A stretch of DNA of 64,000 bases from Nematopogon swammerdamellus (Eukaryota; Arthropoda; Insecta; Lepidoptera; Adelidae). The first letter of the stretch is position 1. Each line of letters begins with the position of its first letter. The DNA lies in NCBI GenBank assembly GCA_946902875.1, contig OX336355.1, positions 13,487,347-13,551,346 of the forward strand, given 5' to 3'. Both the position numbers and the translations under genes were made by a program. Under the pieces are notes generated by a model that was given only the letters and a program-made list of their open reading frames with translations, did no database searches and had not been told where the DNA came from. Positions 23,597 through 35,650 of this stretch are shown here, piece after piece.

Positions 23597-23703
23597 TTTT
23601 TTTTTGTGTAAAGCAACATGGGTGGCTGTGCCGAGGGACCATGATACAGTCGACAGATCAAAATCACGCTCCGAAATTACGCTCAGTTAGGTGCCGAGCC
23701 AGC
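23597..23703 (-). mobile_element. LINE tail fragment like 12.5 kb
   Basis: AACATGGGTGGCTGTGCCGA and CTCAGTTAGGTGCCGAGCCA, reverse of the 12.5-12.6 kb tail. Confidence 0.6.
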
Positions 23704-24878
23704 AAATTGATTGATTTCATTAAATTAAATTAACATTAAAAATATTTTAGTTATGTAAATATGAGGAAAAATTAATGAATTTACTCAATGAGACAGTTAA
23801 TGTAAAATTGAAATAAATTACAAGTTACACTAGCAAAAATTATTGTTATTACGTTAGGACTCAAGGACTCAAGTTTCTTGCCGGCTCTTCTTCATAGGCG
23901 TAAACAAGAAAATTCTTTACTCTGCTTATCCCGATTGTCGGGTTACACCGTCATGCTTTACATACAAGCATTTACATAAATGCTTGTATGTATGTAAAAC
24001 ATTTTAATACAATTTAACTTGGGACACTCGCGGCATCCCCACACTGAATAACAAGAACATGTATTAGAAATATCTCTAAGCACAGGACGAGGGTCGCCCG
24101 AAATAACTCAAATATTGAGCTTAGGAGGATTCTTACGGCAAAACAACGAAAATTGTTAAACTTCAAACAAAAATTTAGTTCTATGAAGTACATAATATGA
24201 TAAAAAAAAAAATTTTAAACTAGGTAATATGTACTAAACACTGAAACAGGCTTTTTAAATATACAGTATTTTTTCATGGTGAAAAAAAAATTCTGAATGT
24301 GACTCTATTTTATTAATTTCTTATGTCGAGCCAGCTCCATACTGGATAATTATTTTGGAATAAAATTTACGTCATTGTATAGGGAATTTAATTTTCTAGA
24401 CACTAAAGCAGCATTATTTGAAAAAAAAAACAAATCCTAATATTTTTTTAAACAAACAAAAACTACAAAATTCACCATATTATAAGCGCGCGCACTGCGC
24501 TCGATTGCTCAGTGCCGCCGACTCGAATTTTTGTTTTGCCATATGAATCCTCTTAAAAAGTACATTGTGCAATATGTGGTAGCTTCCTTACTGCAGGGCA
24601 GTAAGTTTATATAGAGGGAAAGCAATGTTCACACGTGGAGGGTTCCGTGGCCATTACGCATATCGTATGTGCGGTCGCTACATACTCCGCCGCACGTCGC
24701 CGCTGTATTTTAGGAGTATTATTTATCCCTTTATTTCAGCCAACTAGGGCCAAAAAAGCCAAGGGAAGGGACTAGTAAAAAATAAAATCTTCACTTAAAA
24801 ACTAAAATATGTATGTATGCAAGAACGATATTTTCTCTATAACTGTTTATTATTTATCATTATGACAATAATATGATG
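23704..24878. other. No gene seen; AT-rich with small repeat scraps
   Basis: Includes a 16-bp-arm hairpin (23959-23992, TACATACAAGCATTTA) beside an HS-b scrap (CCCGATTGTCGGGTTACACC). Confidence 0.4.
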
Positions 24879-25214
24879 TACCGTGTGGGGCCGACACTTA
24901 AAAAGAATAGGCCCACTGCATTTCTCCCCATGCATGGCGTAAAAGGCGACTAAGGGATAAGAACAAGATGCCGTGCTAAAGGGCAACAGGCTCGCCACCT
25001 CTCACCTTGGCACGGTACTTCCATCGAGTCATGCAGCAGGTGGGTCTTCGTGCCTTACTTGCTGCTTGATCGATTGAATCTTGTTCGAATACTTTGCGAA
25101 ACTTGGTGGTCGGTGTTGTGCCGTAATTTACCAGAGTTCATGCAGCACAACACCGATTACTCTGCTTACCCCGATTGTCGGAATTCAGCGTGTGTGATAT
25201 GTATGTATGTATGA
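24879..25214 (+). mobile_element. HS-b SINE, full length
   Basis: TACCGTGTGGGGCCGACAC head, GATGCCGTGCTAAAGGGC, CCATCGAGTCATGCAGCAGG, GGTGTTGTGCCGTAATTTAC, CCCCGATTGTCGGAATTCAG, ends in GTATGTATGTATG. Confidence 0.92.
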
Positions 25215-25896
25215 CGTACTTCATAATATTGTTCATGCCGTAAGGAGTAAGGAATTATTATTAGTTTATAATTATTTTTTTAGGTTTATTGAGCATACAT
25301 TCCGAAATAATCACCTCAGAGGGGTACTTTGGCAAACGGACAGACATACACCTCACTGATTTTATGAGGATTCCTGTGAAAAATTATAAAATTAATTTTG
25401 AAATAATGTAGACGTACAGATCTCATTTCGTCAGTGTTTTGACGAATAACACATCCCCCTACTAAAAGTAAATGATATCATTTTGATTACGGTTCTATCC
25501 TGCTGTGCAAAAACGGGCTTTTCTTTTTTGCAAATTATTTTTTAATTAAGGCAATGTACGAAATTATAATTTTTTAATGCTAGGTGTAAAAAATGGTGAT
25601 ACGCACGACGAGGTCTGCGACAGGTCTCACGGGTCACGCGTTACGCCTCACGCGTCACAGAGTGTCACGCGCCCGAGTGACGCTTACACACACAGTCTGA
25701 GTGCTGACACCTTGAGCATTCGGGAATTCTACATAATGTAACATGCGACTGCTAATTTCGCTACATGCGTTCAGTGTACGTTGGTCGCGATGGGCTACAA
25801 GTCGCGCCAGCGTCAACGATCAACCAAAAGGGTAGACGGTTCGAGGTTCAAAACCCATTTTGTTATATTATTATAATTTTTTATTTTTATTTTTTG
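25215..25896. other. No gene seen
   Basis: 25620-25690 repeats TCACGCGT/TCACGCG several times; otherwise unassigned. Confidence 0.35.
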
Positions 25897-26287
25897 TTTT
25901 TTTAGGGTTCCTTGTCCGGTACGGGACACTAATTACTAAGCCTACGCCGTCAGTCTGTCTGTCTGTCCGAGGGCTGTATCTCTTGAACCGTAATAGCTAG
26001 CCCGTTGAAATTTTCACAAAATATGTGTTATTATGGCCGATATAACAATAAATAATAAAAATAAGAAAAAGTAAAAAATTCACGGGGGTTCCCATAGAAG
26101 AAACCAAAAAGTGTATGCGCGCGCGCTATCTACCGAATAGAGTGAGAAGCATTTTAACTAATCATGACATTTAACTAATACGAAGCATTTCATATAACGC
26201 CATAGATGGCGTGAGTGGCGCTAACCATGATATGGCGATAAGGAACCCTCGGTGCGCGAGTTCGACTCGCACTTGGGCGGTTTTTTA
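25897..26287 (-). mobile_element. GTCY element, full length
   Basis: TTTTAGGGTTCCTTGTCCGG to GCGAGTTCGACTCGCACTTG; short GTCTGTCTGTCC tract. Confidence 0.9.
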
Positions 26288-26487
26288 TTTTTATCTCCTG
26301 TTGTGGTTACAATAATAAAATTTCAACAAGCCAGTTTTCTCAGTGCTGTCTGGCCTTTGCATCAGTGGTTTTGTAAAATTGCAATAATACACACATTCTC
26401 GGATTTTTTTAATTCAAACTTTTTTTACCAGTTAACGGATCAATCAATGTATTGCTTCATGTCATTGGTAGGCAATCAGTGTTTCCA

Positions 26488-26858
26488 GACTTGTCAGCCT
26501 CCGTAGCTCAGTAGTGCGGTCGGTCGGATCATAGGCACATCTGGGCGCGGTCAGCGGATGGATGGGTGACCGCTCGACCGTTGGAGGCTGACCGTGGTTC
26601 GGATTGCACGTAAAACGTGTAGGTCCCTTCACTTCTTACCTTACTAGGTGGCAGGGTTTAACCACCCGGACCGCACTGAATGAAAGGTCGGTTGAAACGG
26701 CAATGCAAATAGTTCGTATTTTCCGTCCAGTTAAGTGTAGCCGGCACGACCGAAGGGAAACCCTGACATGGCACCTAGTTTACCAAGGTGTTATGGGCTG
26801 ACATCACGGATGTAAATAGGTGATGTAACCAGCCGTATCAGTTTCCATAAAAAAAAAA
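26488..26858 (+). mobile_element. HS-a SINE lacking the HS head
   Basis: Starts CAGCCTCCGTAGCTCAGTAG, 5S-like GATGGATGGGTGACCGC, tail to CAGTTTCCATAAAAAAAA. Confidence 0.88.
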
Positions 26859-28028
26859 TCGTAAGCGTAAATTTTTACAGGGCCTCCTTATAAACCATTT
26901 TCGCTTATTTTTTAATAAACTCCTGGGTACTGTCACGCTACTGAGGCCTCTGCATCTGATTACGAAGAAGCAAGCAGCATGTCATATTGAATTTGGACTA
27001 ACTTTTGACCTTTCGTGAATTAAATGAGAGATGAAGGAAAGATCCCTTCATCGAAGGCACAAAATAAAGTTTCAGAAACTTGCGCCGAGCGCTGAAGAAA
27101 AGTTTACTCGTCCCGTTGCGATAAGGTAGAGTCCGTCTGTTAACACTGTACCTAAATGCCGTATGCAAATCAACCTGAAAACGAGGTCGAATTTCGTAGC
27201 TCAATGGTGAGGAATATTACAAATTTGGTTTCTTGGTGAAGAGAAGAATCCCTTATTTATTTGACAAGAAGGCCGATCTTTAACTTTGATGGCAGTGAAA
27301 AAAATCGCACGGTAGAAAAAAATGACTAAGAAAAAACCTGTTAAGTGCGAACATTGTTCACACACACACATACATACACACACACACACAGAGGGTTACA
27401 GAGGGTTTCGTAGCCATTTCCTTGTTGCGCGCATAGCGAGTGCGCTCAGAGATCACGTGGTCATAACGGATACGCAGTGAGACCGTTACCGGATTCCATA
27501 GAAGAAAAATCGGTCAAGAGCGAGTCATCCTTGTTACTCTTCCCGGTACGATTTTTACAGTGTTGCAAGGGACACGTAGGCATTATCACGCATTATATAT
27601 TTTTTTAAAAACTATAAACTATTTTGTAGATGGTCGAAAAAACCTGCAGTTTTCCTGTAATCATTGGCTTAATATCTACTAACAATATGAATGTTAAAAT
27701 TTTAGCTTTTGAAACCGAGGAGAACAGGGGGGGGGGGGGGGGGGTGCGGTATTTTTTTCACATTTTTAGCTATATCTGAACTTGTAATTTTACAAAAAAT
27801 ATTTTAGAATCCTTACATCTAGCTCTTTCAATGAGAATCTTTCAAATGATACACCACACGATTATTATGTTAGTTTAAACTTTTTTTATTTGTATCAAAT
27901 TGGCCCCCCAATATAATTTTTTATATAATTACAATACATTGTGACTAACTACATAATAGATACCGCTTACAGTGTTAAACTACAATTTGAGAGCTAGAAT
28001 GATCTAGTTTAAGCTTGAGTCGCACCAC
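26859..28028. other. No gene; CA repeat and G18 run
   Basis: 27300-27430 holds a GTCY-related terminus variant with a CA repeat. A run of 18 G lies at 27727-27744. Confidence 0.5.
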
Positions 28029-28322
28029 AATTTGTTTTTAACCGACTTCAAAAAAGGAGGAGGTTCTATGTTCGGCTGTATGTATTTTTTTTTTATGTAT
28101 GTTCAGCAATATCTTCCCCAATTGTGAACCGAATTCGACGATTCTTTTTGTGTTCGGTTCAGTCTAGCTCCAAGGTGGTCCCATTTTTTTTTGGTCAAGA
28201 TCGGATTGGAAAGCGAGGCGGAATCGCGAGGCCGAAGGCCGAGCGATTCCGCCGAGTACATTAATAGCAAATAAAAATTACTAAAAAAACTGTGAAATAA
28301 AAAACTATTTATTTCATAAAAA
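28029..28322 (+). repeat. EG repeat with hairpin insert
   Basis: TTTTTAACCGACTTCAAAAA start, then GCGGAATCGC-GAGGCCGAAGGCC-GAGCGATTCCGC hairpin at 28216-28253 that the 16.5 and 17.0 kb copies lack. Confidence 0.8.
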
Positions 28323-28639
28323 ATTCAGCACCTACACATTTTTAATTTGTCTCTGAAGAATAAATCATGAATGACAAAAACTTTATACTTCTTACTTAGA
28401 CGTAGTATGCTATATTTAACGTAATGAAAACTTAGTAAGTAAGTTATATTTTAAAAAAGCTCTATAAAGTTTCTTATCCGGTTCTTCCTTATATACATTG
28501 CACAGCTGAACCGGACATGACAAAAAAAAATTATGACGAACCATACTGAATATCCATATGTCTCAATGAAATATTTTGTTAATGTTGTGTGTTCTTTATG
28601 GCTAAATAAATATCTGAATCTAATGAATCACCAAAGAAA

Positions 28640-28925
28640 AGTTTTTCACTTACCTAACTGCCATTGCTGTGCTGTATAGTTGCTTATGTACGCGACGCGG
28701 AAGGTCACCGCTTTGGTGTTCGTAGAGGGTCTACGCCGTAGAGGGTCTACGCGCTGTTGTAGATGCAGAGTGGTGGCCGGCGGGCGCCCGCCGACGCTTA
28801 TATGGCTGGGCGGCTCCCACGGCTTCCCCGCCCAGCCGCCCGCCCTACACCAGGCCGCCCTAGCCGCCTCCGCCGCCCCCGCGCTCCGCAAGTCGCCTAC
28901 GTCGTAGATGCAGTGGATGTACGCT
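28640..28925 (-). other. GC-rich island with a strong splice donor; possible first exon or promoter
   Basis: The minus strand ends TGGCAGTTAG|GTAAGTG at 28654, an ideal donor. An open frame of about 80 codons precedes it (fragment AVTFRVAYISNYTAQQWQL). A TATA-like CATATAAGCG lies within on the same strand. The plus strand is also open by composition. I recognise no family. A 19-base segment GTAGAGGGTCTACGC is repeated at 28723 and 28738. Confidence 0.3.
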
Positions 28926-29066
28926 GTATTTGCAGGTAGAGTTTAATACGAAATTCCAATAATACATATTTATAAATGTATGAAATTTTTTTTAATGCAA
29001 AATGGGATTTTTATCGGAAAATAACTTATATTAGTAAGTACTGTAGACAGCTTGGATATGTAGGTA

Positions 29067-29158
29067 TTTTTTTATGGATACTGACACGGTTGGCTACATT
29101 ACCTACAACATCCTTGATGTCAGCCCCTAACACCGGGTGAACTAGGTGCCATGTCAGG
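29067..29158 (-). mobile_element. HS-a SINE tail fragment
   Basis: TACTGACACGGTTGGCTACA, to the AGGTGCCATGTCAGG block. Confidence 0.8.
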
Positions 29159-29439
29159 CATGTAATGTATACATAAACACATTTAGTGGCCTATCATCGA
29201 TGTTAATATTATTATTGGGTCAGGAACCTTGTTTCGTGGTTGCGGTCTTTTCGACCGAAGAAAAAGACAGAAACCACGAACCATGAAAGGCTATATTTAC
29301 GCATTAATACATGTATGTATTTATGACAATTCTCTGCATGCGGCAACCATGAATAAAGTTTCTGAAGTGTTTCGTTAGTGCAAATATTATATGTTTCGGG
29401 TGTGTATAGGTATAGGTATAGGTATAGGTGTGTATTTGA

Positions 29440-29730
29440 TCGATAAAGTCCGTAGCGACGAAATACCACAAGGATCCAACGTAGTCGACATTACTAAGAA
29501 AATTAGCAAGCTGAGGTGGCAGTGGGCTGGGCACATTGATAACCGCGACAGGTGCTCGAATGGAGGTCACGTACAAGCAAACGTAGCGTGGAACGCTCCC
29601 CGGCTAGGTGGACAGATGACTTGTAGCCGGGAGTGGATGGATGAGAAGAGCGCGGAAGACTGCGTGTGGTGGCGTGCCTTGCGTGAGGCCTACGTCCAGC
29701 AGTGGACCGATACGGGCTGATGATGATCAT
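29440..29730 (+). pseudogene. RTE-like LINE, C-terminal remnant
   Basis: Frame 29391-29720 carries ISKLRWQWAGHIDNRD, GGQMTCSREWMDE and WWRALREAYVQQW, the well-known C-terminal pattern (WAGH...W...EAYVQQW) of insect endonuclease/reverse transcriptases. No catalytic domain is present. Confidence 0.85.
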
Positions 29731-29742
29731 GTGTAAGGCAAC

Positions 29743-30080
29743 TGTACAACGTGTCCCAAAAGTCAACGTCAAGCGGGAACCAGGGAGTAGGCCAGTTTAT
29801 GACTACCCAGGGAGAGATAAGAAAAAAAATCGGAGTCATTTGTTTTTTATGGTATGAGCATTTTTTGAAAAACGTTGAAAATTGGCATGTCTTAAAACAT
29901 TTTAGGTAGGTACTACTACAAATTTGCAAATATAATTGTTCTAATTTTTATATTCGAAGCTTAAATAACTCTGCTATTGATAACTATCCCAAATAAAACC
30001 AGAATGCCTGTAGTTTTACCAAAAAAAAAAAAAAAATTCTAAAAAAATAAATTACTCAGAGTTTTGGGACACGTTGTATA
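29743..30080. mobile_element. Foldback/MITE-like element, ends TACAACGTGTCCCAAAA
   Basis: 17-base perfect inverted termini at 29745-29761 and 30062-30078. The interior is AT-rich and non-coding. Confidence 0.8.
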
Positions 30081-30122
30081 GGGCTTATTGTTTGTGTTTA
30101 TGTTGTTATATTAAAATTTTAT

Positions 30123-30410
30123 ACTAGCTTCTGCCTGCGGCTTCGCTCGCGTGAAATTCGTATTTAAAAAGAAGAAAGTAAGTAAGCGCGCTACCGTACC
30201 TTTATTTCGGCGCGCGGTATAATTCGGTTTGTATGAGAACCACATATTGGCGTAACAGGAACTGATATTTTATTTTATTTAATTAGCCTTTCCTGTGTCA
30301 CGTATAGTTAAATGTGCTTGTACGTTTCAAGTAGTTGTAAGTTTCATCGAATTCAGATGATCGGTTTAAGAGTTATTGGAGGAAGATACATCCCCTGCTT
30401 CCTACCATTA
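30123..30410 (+). repeat. R8 interspersed repeat
   Basis: CTTCTGCCTGCGGCTTCGCT, GAAGAAAGTAAGTAAGCGCG, CTTTATTTCGGCGCGCGG, TTTCATCGAATTCAGATGA. Sisters at 37130-37352 (-) and 58881-59140 (+). Confidence 0.85.
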
Positions 30411-30524
30411 TATACTAGGTATTACTTACTATGACGAAGTGAAAAGAAAAACAAATTATTTACTTACACTATGTTAATTTTTATAATAACTATTCACTGT
30501 TCATAATAACTAATCACTGAATGA

Positions 30525-30765
30525 TTTTGATTTGATTTTGATTCCACGTCCGCAACGACATGCCGTCCCGTCGCTTTCCGTCGTCTCGGACCAGGCCGAC
30601 CGGCTCGAGAACGCTGGGTATGCGTGCGGAAGCAAGGGAACGCTTGAGTATACGGTTGATGTCAGCGTGGCGAGATAACCTGCCGGCACTTCTGGAGCAT
30701 GAAAGGCCGTGGTGACCGAGCGTTTCCACCGATTGGCCGCATAATATACACAGGCAAAAACTGAC
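30525..30765 (-). pseudogene. Retrotransposon ORF C-terminal fragment
   Basis: Minus frame with HGLSCSRSAGRLSRHADINR, SLASARIPSVLEPVGL and RDDGKRRDGM, a pattern I associate with reverse-transcriptase-bearing elements of animals (recognised from memory, element class uncertain). Confidence 0.45.
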
Positions 30766-30766
30766 G

Positions 30767-31318
30767 TTGTATAAAACACAGATTAGTTCCTGCTTGGAGT
30801 ACTGCTCGCACTTGTGGGATGGCTCAGCTAAATACCAGCTTGCGCCGCTAGACTCAATCCAGCGTCGTGCCGTGCGACTGGTGGATGACCCTGCGGTGTC
30901 CCGCGACTTAGAACTACTGCAACTCCGTAGGGACGTCGGCTCCCTAAGTGTGTTCTATCGTCTATTTCATGGGTATAGTGTTCTGAGGAGCTATTTAACG
31001 CGATTCCGCCGTCCCTATTCCACCTCCGCACTACGCGTACTGGGCACCCTTATTCAATCGATCTACCACGGATGCGCCAACCAACCGGTTCTGTTCATCT
31101 TTTATTCACAGAACCGGGAAAATGTGGAACGCACTCCCTGCCATCTATTTCCTCCCAAGCACAGCCTGAGGTTTTTCAAAAGGAGCGTGAAAAGGCTTCT
31201 GTCAGGCCGGCATGGAATTCGCAATCCCCGTGCATCACACACCACCCAATGCCCATGGGCATCGTTAGACACCTACTTGTAGGTGAAACGATGCCACATG
31301 TCGCGCTATCCATAAAAA
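30767..31318 (+). pseudogene. CR1/Jockey-like LINE, C-terminal reverse transcriptase remnant
   Basis: Frame 30767-31282 reads LEYCSHLWDGSAKYQLAPLD, SIQRRAVRLVDDPAVSRDLE, RRDVGSLSVFYRLFHG, then degrades (a Tyr-Ser-Gln tract replaces the expected FLYRTGKLWN) and ends in RSVKRLLSGRHGIRNPR. The tail runs to CGCTATCCATAAAAAAA. Joined directly to the fragment at 30525-30765 in the opposite sense. Confidence 0.85.
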
Positions 31319-31364
31319 AATACAAGTGTGTAACTCGCACATCCTGACGCCAAATCGGAGGCAG

Positions 31365-31528
31365 AACGCGGTGCGTAGAGTAACCTTGTCGAGAAGCGTA
31401 CCGAGATGGGGCGAGGGGTCGACGTTCAGCCACGCATCGGACTCCGACTCCGACGCCGCCGCCGCCGCCAGGCAGCATGCGCGCTCTGTCGACGTCGCTG
31501 AGATTCAGCGAGAGAACACTGCGCAAAA
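31365..31528 (+). CDS. Possible exon fragment, unrecognised, cut by a foldback element
   Basis: Plus-strand GC-rich open frame after GGAGGCAG. The peptide includes VRRVTLSRSVPRWGEGSTFS, a DSDSD run followed by five Ala, and RQHARSVDVAEIQRENTAQ. It is preceded directly by a LINE tail and followed at 31529 by a foldback element, so any exon here is interrupted. Composition and codon structure look coding, but I recognise no family and see no clear donor. It could be a displaced exon carried by transposition. Confidence 0.25.
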
Positions 31529-31918
31529 TTATACAGGGTGTTTGATGACTAAAGGTCAACAAGCAAACCAGGTACTCCTGAGCCTATTTGGAGCAAAAAA
31601 GATTTTGCTCTGCGGTGAACTTTTTTTTTCCATACAAAACTAAATAATTATGTGGAAATATATCATTTAAAAAGTAATGGTTGCCATGGCTGCGGTTTGA
31701 CAGCATTCGGAGAGCAATTGGAAAAACATAAATAAAGATCTCACTCATGAGTCATGACATGAAATGTGGAAGTGTTTTCATTTTATAAAGCCAACTAAAA
31801 CATGTTTTTTTTTTTTAGTTTTGTATGGAAAAAAAAAGTTCACCTTTTTTGCTCGAAATAGGCTCAGGAGTACCTGGTTTGCTTGTTTGCTTGATTAGTC
31901 ATCAAACACCCTGTATAA
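31529..31918. mobile_element. Foldback element with ~100-bp arms, ends TTATACAGGGTGTTTGATGA
   Basis: Left arm through AGGTACTCCTGAGCC and TTTTGTATGG is mirrored by the right arm (GGCTCAGGAGTACCTGG, TCATCAAACACCCTGTATAA). The centre is non-coding. Confidence 0.9.
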
Positions 31919-32019
31919 GGCGATTACTGCTATTACTCTAAAATTAAAATTACGTATAATGTACTATACGTGCCTATTCTCTTTACAGAAATCAGCTTAA
32001 AGATAAGATACTTCCTTAC

Positions 32020-32240
32020 CTATAATAAAATCCAACGTCTGCTTTCTGTCTGTCTGAGTGTCTGTCTGTCCGCTTATAACTCGAGAACCACTGAACCGAT
32101 TTTAATAAAGAAAAATTCTACGGATAGCTTGATTCTTCCCATCAACTATAGACTACTTACTATCACGCCAAATGGCTTATGAGGTTAGCAGTGAAGTGAA
32201 ATATGAGAGCGGGCGGAGCCGCGGGCACAGCTTGTTATAT
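32020..32240 (+). repeat. R7 interspersed repeat
   Basis: AATAAAATCCAACGTCTGCT, TATAACTCGAGAACCACTGA, ends GCGGGCGGAGCCGCGGGCAC. Confidence 0.88.
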
Positions 32241-32449
32241 TATAATTATTTGTTATTGCATTACACACTGTTTACAATGTAGACTCGACATCTAGTAACT
32301 AGCGTAGATAAGGATTGATAAGATAAGGAATATGATATAGTATAATAAATATAGTAATGTATATTATTAAAGGAAATTACTGGGGAGATTAGAATGTAGG
32401 TTTAATATTCAGATTTTCTAATAAATACCGTTTAAGGTGTGTCTCGATT

Positions 32450-32705
32450 TTGTATATGGTAGGGAGCAATTTGATAGGTGGCGGAATCGTGTTCCAGCAT
32501 CGAGTTGCCGCATACTTGAAGCTGCCTTCTAATGCGGCCCTTCGGTGCCTAGAAACCGTCAGCAATTTACCAACTGACCGAGACCGGTAACGGGTACCCT
32601 CACCAAACCACCTGAGCTTCTTCCAAAGTGGATCCGGTTTTTATAGAGTGAATAAGTTTGTAAAGAGAGATGGCTTGATGAAAGCTAAATAAATAAAAAA
32701 TATCC
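32450..32705. repeat. LINE-like fragment, class unknown
   Basis: GTGTTCCAGCATCGAGTTGC and GAGCTTCTTCCAAAGTGG; wording typical of retroelement 3' regions, with no frame. Confidence 0.3.
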
Positions 32706-32934
32706 GAAAATGTGTGTATGTACGAGAAGTGCATGTGAACCTTCAAATCTTACTGTCGATTTAATTGTTTTTTTTTCTGACGATATAACGACACCATTAA
32801 TGTGACTAAGTGCCCAGAAACCTCATCATCTCCACGTGAGTCCAATTCGGAAGTGACAAACCTCCATACAAACGTCATTAAAACAATATACATTACCGTT
32901 ACGGTTAACAGAGCTATCATGTGTGTAAGAAGTC

Positions 32935-33308
32935 GATATTCGTCCATCTCCCTAATTATGTTCTATCGCTTATTCCATGACTCCTCATGGCTCCGAGGAG
33001 CTGTTTAACGCGATCCCGCCGTTCCCTTTCCATCTCCGCACCACGCGCACCGGGCAGGGATTGCGTCCCTACACGCTGGACTTACCGCGGATGCGTACCA
33101 ACCGGTTCTGCAGATCTATCCTCTACAGAACCGGTAAACTATGGAACGCTCTCCTTGCTCATATATTTCCCCTCAAGTACGTCTCGGGTCCTTCAAGGGG
33201 CGTGAATCAGTCAGGCCGAACCTGTCAGGCTGGCATGGCATACGCAACCTCCGAATACGACCGAATGTCCATGGGCGTGGTTAGACCCCTTGTCGAGGTC
33301 TAAATAAA
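32935..33308 (+). pseudogene. CR1/Jockey-like LINE, C-terminal remnant
   Basis: LIMFYRLFHDSSWL, then after a frame change SILYRTGKLWNALLAHIFPL and MSMGVVRPLVEV. Preceded by unrelated sequence. Confidence 0.8.
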
Positions 33309-33310
33309 AA

Positions 33311-33542
33311 AAAACATACATTTGGTAGAATCTGCACACCCAATTCATGAAAATATTCGCTCAATACAAAATTTTTTGAAATATTTATTTAGTTAAATAC
33401 AATAAATAAAACTGTGGCAAAAATGTTGAATTGTTTTGCATTCATATGAAATTCTGATTATTCATAGAATTATAATGTACGGGCATCATAATCATATCAT
33501 AATCATAATTTGATATATGTTGCTGTTGATTTCTTACAAAAA

Positions 33543-33578
<36 letters not shown>

Positions 33579-34780
33579 GTACGGGCGTATAATTTATTGT
33601 AAGTCAGCCTTTAACGCGATTGAAGCCGAAGGCAAAAATAAACAATATACAGGGTTACTGGTAATTCGATGCATTCCTTTCAGGGGGTTATAGTAGAGGT
33701 AATTTGTGGTTTTTTTAACCATATAATTCCTATTCCGAAAATGCTTGGTTTACGAGCTATTTAAAATTTTGTGTTTTTTTCGATATATATTATCAAGGAA
33801 CGTAAACGTATGGAGGTGCACATAAATTTACGTACATGTGAATCTTTCGATCTCAAAATATAACTTTTTTTCATAATAATTTGCCGTGTTCAAGACGTGA
33901 AATTAAAAATTACAGAATCCCTCAGCAATATATATTTTATTTAAAATAGGAATATTGAATCTTAACTCGATATTCAACATTTATGTAATACTCTTGGGAA
34001 GCGCGATCAACCCCCTATTTATTAACCTCATAAGTATATATAGGATGTTGTGTGAGGGTGAAGGAAGGAGTGATCTTTTAAAGGTGAGCAGAGCACAAAG
34101 TGTTCCTTTATATGAAAAAGTCAAAGCGTTTGTATTACCGTAATACAAACTCTTTGGAAAAAGTGTTCTGCGTTTTTTCGTGGTCGTCTGTGGTATTTTT
34201 CTTTGAATAGTTATAAAATTGTCTCTTTAAATTTTATTGATGTGAGAACAACTATAAATTTTTCCATTCCATTTAAAAACAATTAATTCGTTAATGTGAT
34301 TAATTAAAAAAAAATTTTTTTTTCTTGATAATAGGCATTTTGAAAAAGTCAGTTTTCTTTGTTTATTTTTTTACTAACAGTCAATGGCCTTGCTGTTTTA
34401 TCTTAGACAAGTTTTTTTTATAGTAAGCGCGACATGTGGCGCCGAGCCACCCATAAAGTGTCTAGCGACGCCCATGGACATTCGGTCGCATTAGTTATTT
34501 AAGAAAAACAATTCAATAATAATAATTATGTTTGATATTGACATATCGTCACACCCCGGACCCTTCTCCCGCCATTCAAGCAAATTCGAGCAAATTGTGA
34601 GTTACGGGGGACTCTGAAAAATCGAGAGCTTTACTCGCCTCATTACATCGCGACCTTACGCTTCGTCCAGACACTAGCGAACACAGCACTTATTATTTCT
34701 TACAAATTATTTCAAGATATTTTCATACACTTTTTTTATGGATTTTTTTTTAATGGACACTGCTTTCCACTTAATAAAAT
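33311..34780. other. No gene; AT-rich with single-ended ACAGGGTT element and an AAAT repeat
   Basis: AAATAAAT repeat 33539-33576; TATACAGGGTTACTGG at 33647 resembles foldback ends but no mirror end is found. A hairpin GTTTGTATTAC-C-GTAATACAAAC lies near 34130. A short LINE scrap is at 34428-34495 (-). Confidence 0.45.
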
Positions 34781-34783
34781 TCT

Positions 34784-35165
34784 TTATACTGCCTGACAGA
34801 CAACGCAAATCCTAAACAGATGGGTATAGAAACATGAGGTCTTGCATAGCAGTTCGTTCAATAACATAGTGGAGCAATAAGACAGGATTTTTGAAAATTC
34901 ATTCCCTAAGGGGGTTAAATAAGGGATGAAAGTTTGTATGACAAGTGCGCCCGCGCCATTTTTTAGGTTATAAATATGTGGAAATTGGTGTTTAGGCTTC
35001 TGTTTATAAATAAAAGTCAGTTGTATCAGCGTTTTTGAAAATTCACTCCTAAGAAAATCCTGAAAATCATCCCTGGGAGGGATGGAGAGAGAAAATCGGG
35101 CCAAAAGCTGGTAAAACCATAATTTAGTAAATTTTATGTCAAAAAAACATCGAACGAAAGTCACA
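34784..35165. repeat. Unclassified repeat related to 48395-48650
   Basis: Both places share 'TTTTTGAAAATTCA/GAATTTTCAAAAAT', 'TTATAAATAAAAG/TTATAAACAAAAG' and pyrimidine/purine-rich GGGAGGGA blocks in opposite sense. Confidence 0.4.
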
Positions 35166-35238
35166 AACTAACATCAAACAAATCTTTATCGCCCTTAATA
35201 AATCGTATTTCATCTATGACTATGTATTACATACCTAC

Positions 35239-35470
35239 CTGTTCGTTATGAATCCCGTTCGTATGGGCCCGTGTGTTCTGCGCAAAGCACCCTGTTAGAG
35301 ACGATTCTTTAGCTCTTCACATTGTTCGTGTATGTTCGTTCGCTTCTTACGCTGTTTGTGCAGTTTCATTCGACCGGTCGTGCGCGCCCGGCAGCGGTGC
35401 AGCGACCAATCTCTCGGGCGGTAGGTACGTCCGCGCCTGACTTACTTACAGCGCGTCGCGATCTGTGAAC
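35239..35470 (-). repeat. Diverged single copy related to the 301-bp tandem unit
   Basis: Shares ordered blocks with the 37.35-38.57 kb units: CGTCCGCGC-TGACTTAC, CAGCGCGTCG, the GTTCG/GTGCGC-rich stretch, and on the minus strand GAACAG followed by GTAGGT where the units have GAACAG|GTGAGT. Similarity fades outside about 35.24-35.47 kb. It lies just downstream (minus sense) of the possible exon at 35651-35836. Confidence 0.55.
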
Positions 35471-35650
35471 TGGCGAAATTGGTGCGTTCGCACGTTTGTC
35501 GATATGCTCTGAAGGGGAGTTCTGCCTTGGGGCAAAGCAGAACTCGGTGGCTGGAATTTCTTAAAAGAAAATGGACTGTATGCATGAAATGACAATGAGG
35601 TGAGTGAATTTTGTGGATGAGATGCGACCGAACGAAAGAGGGCCACGTAC

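Noticed and set aside
34784..35164. 126-codon minus-strand frame
   Set aside because: Lies in an unclassified repeat also present near 48.5 kb; no family motifs.
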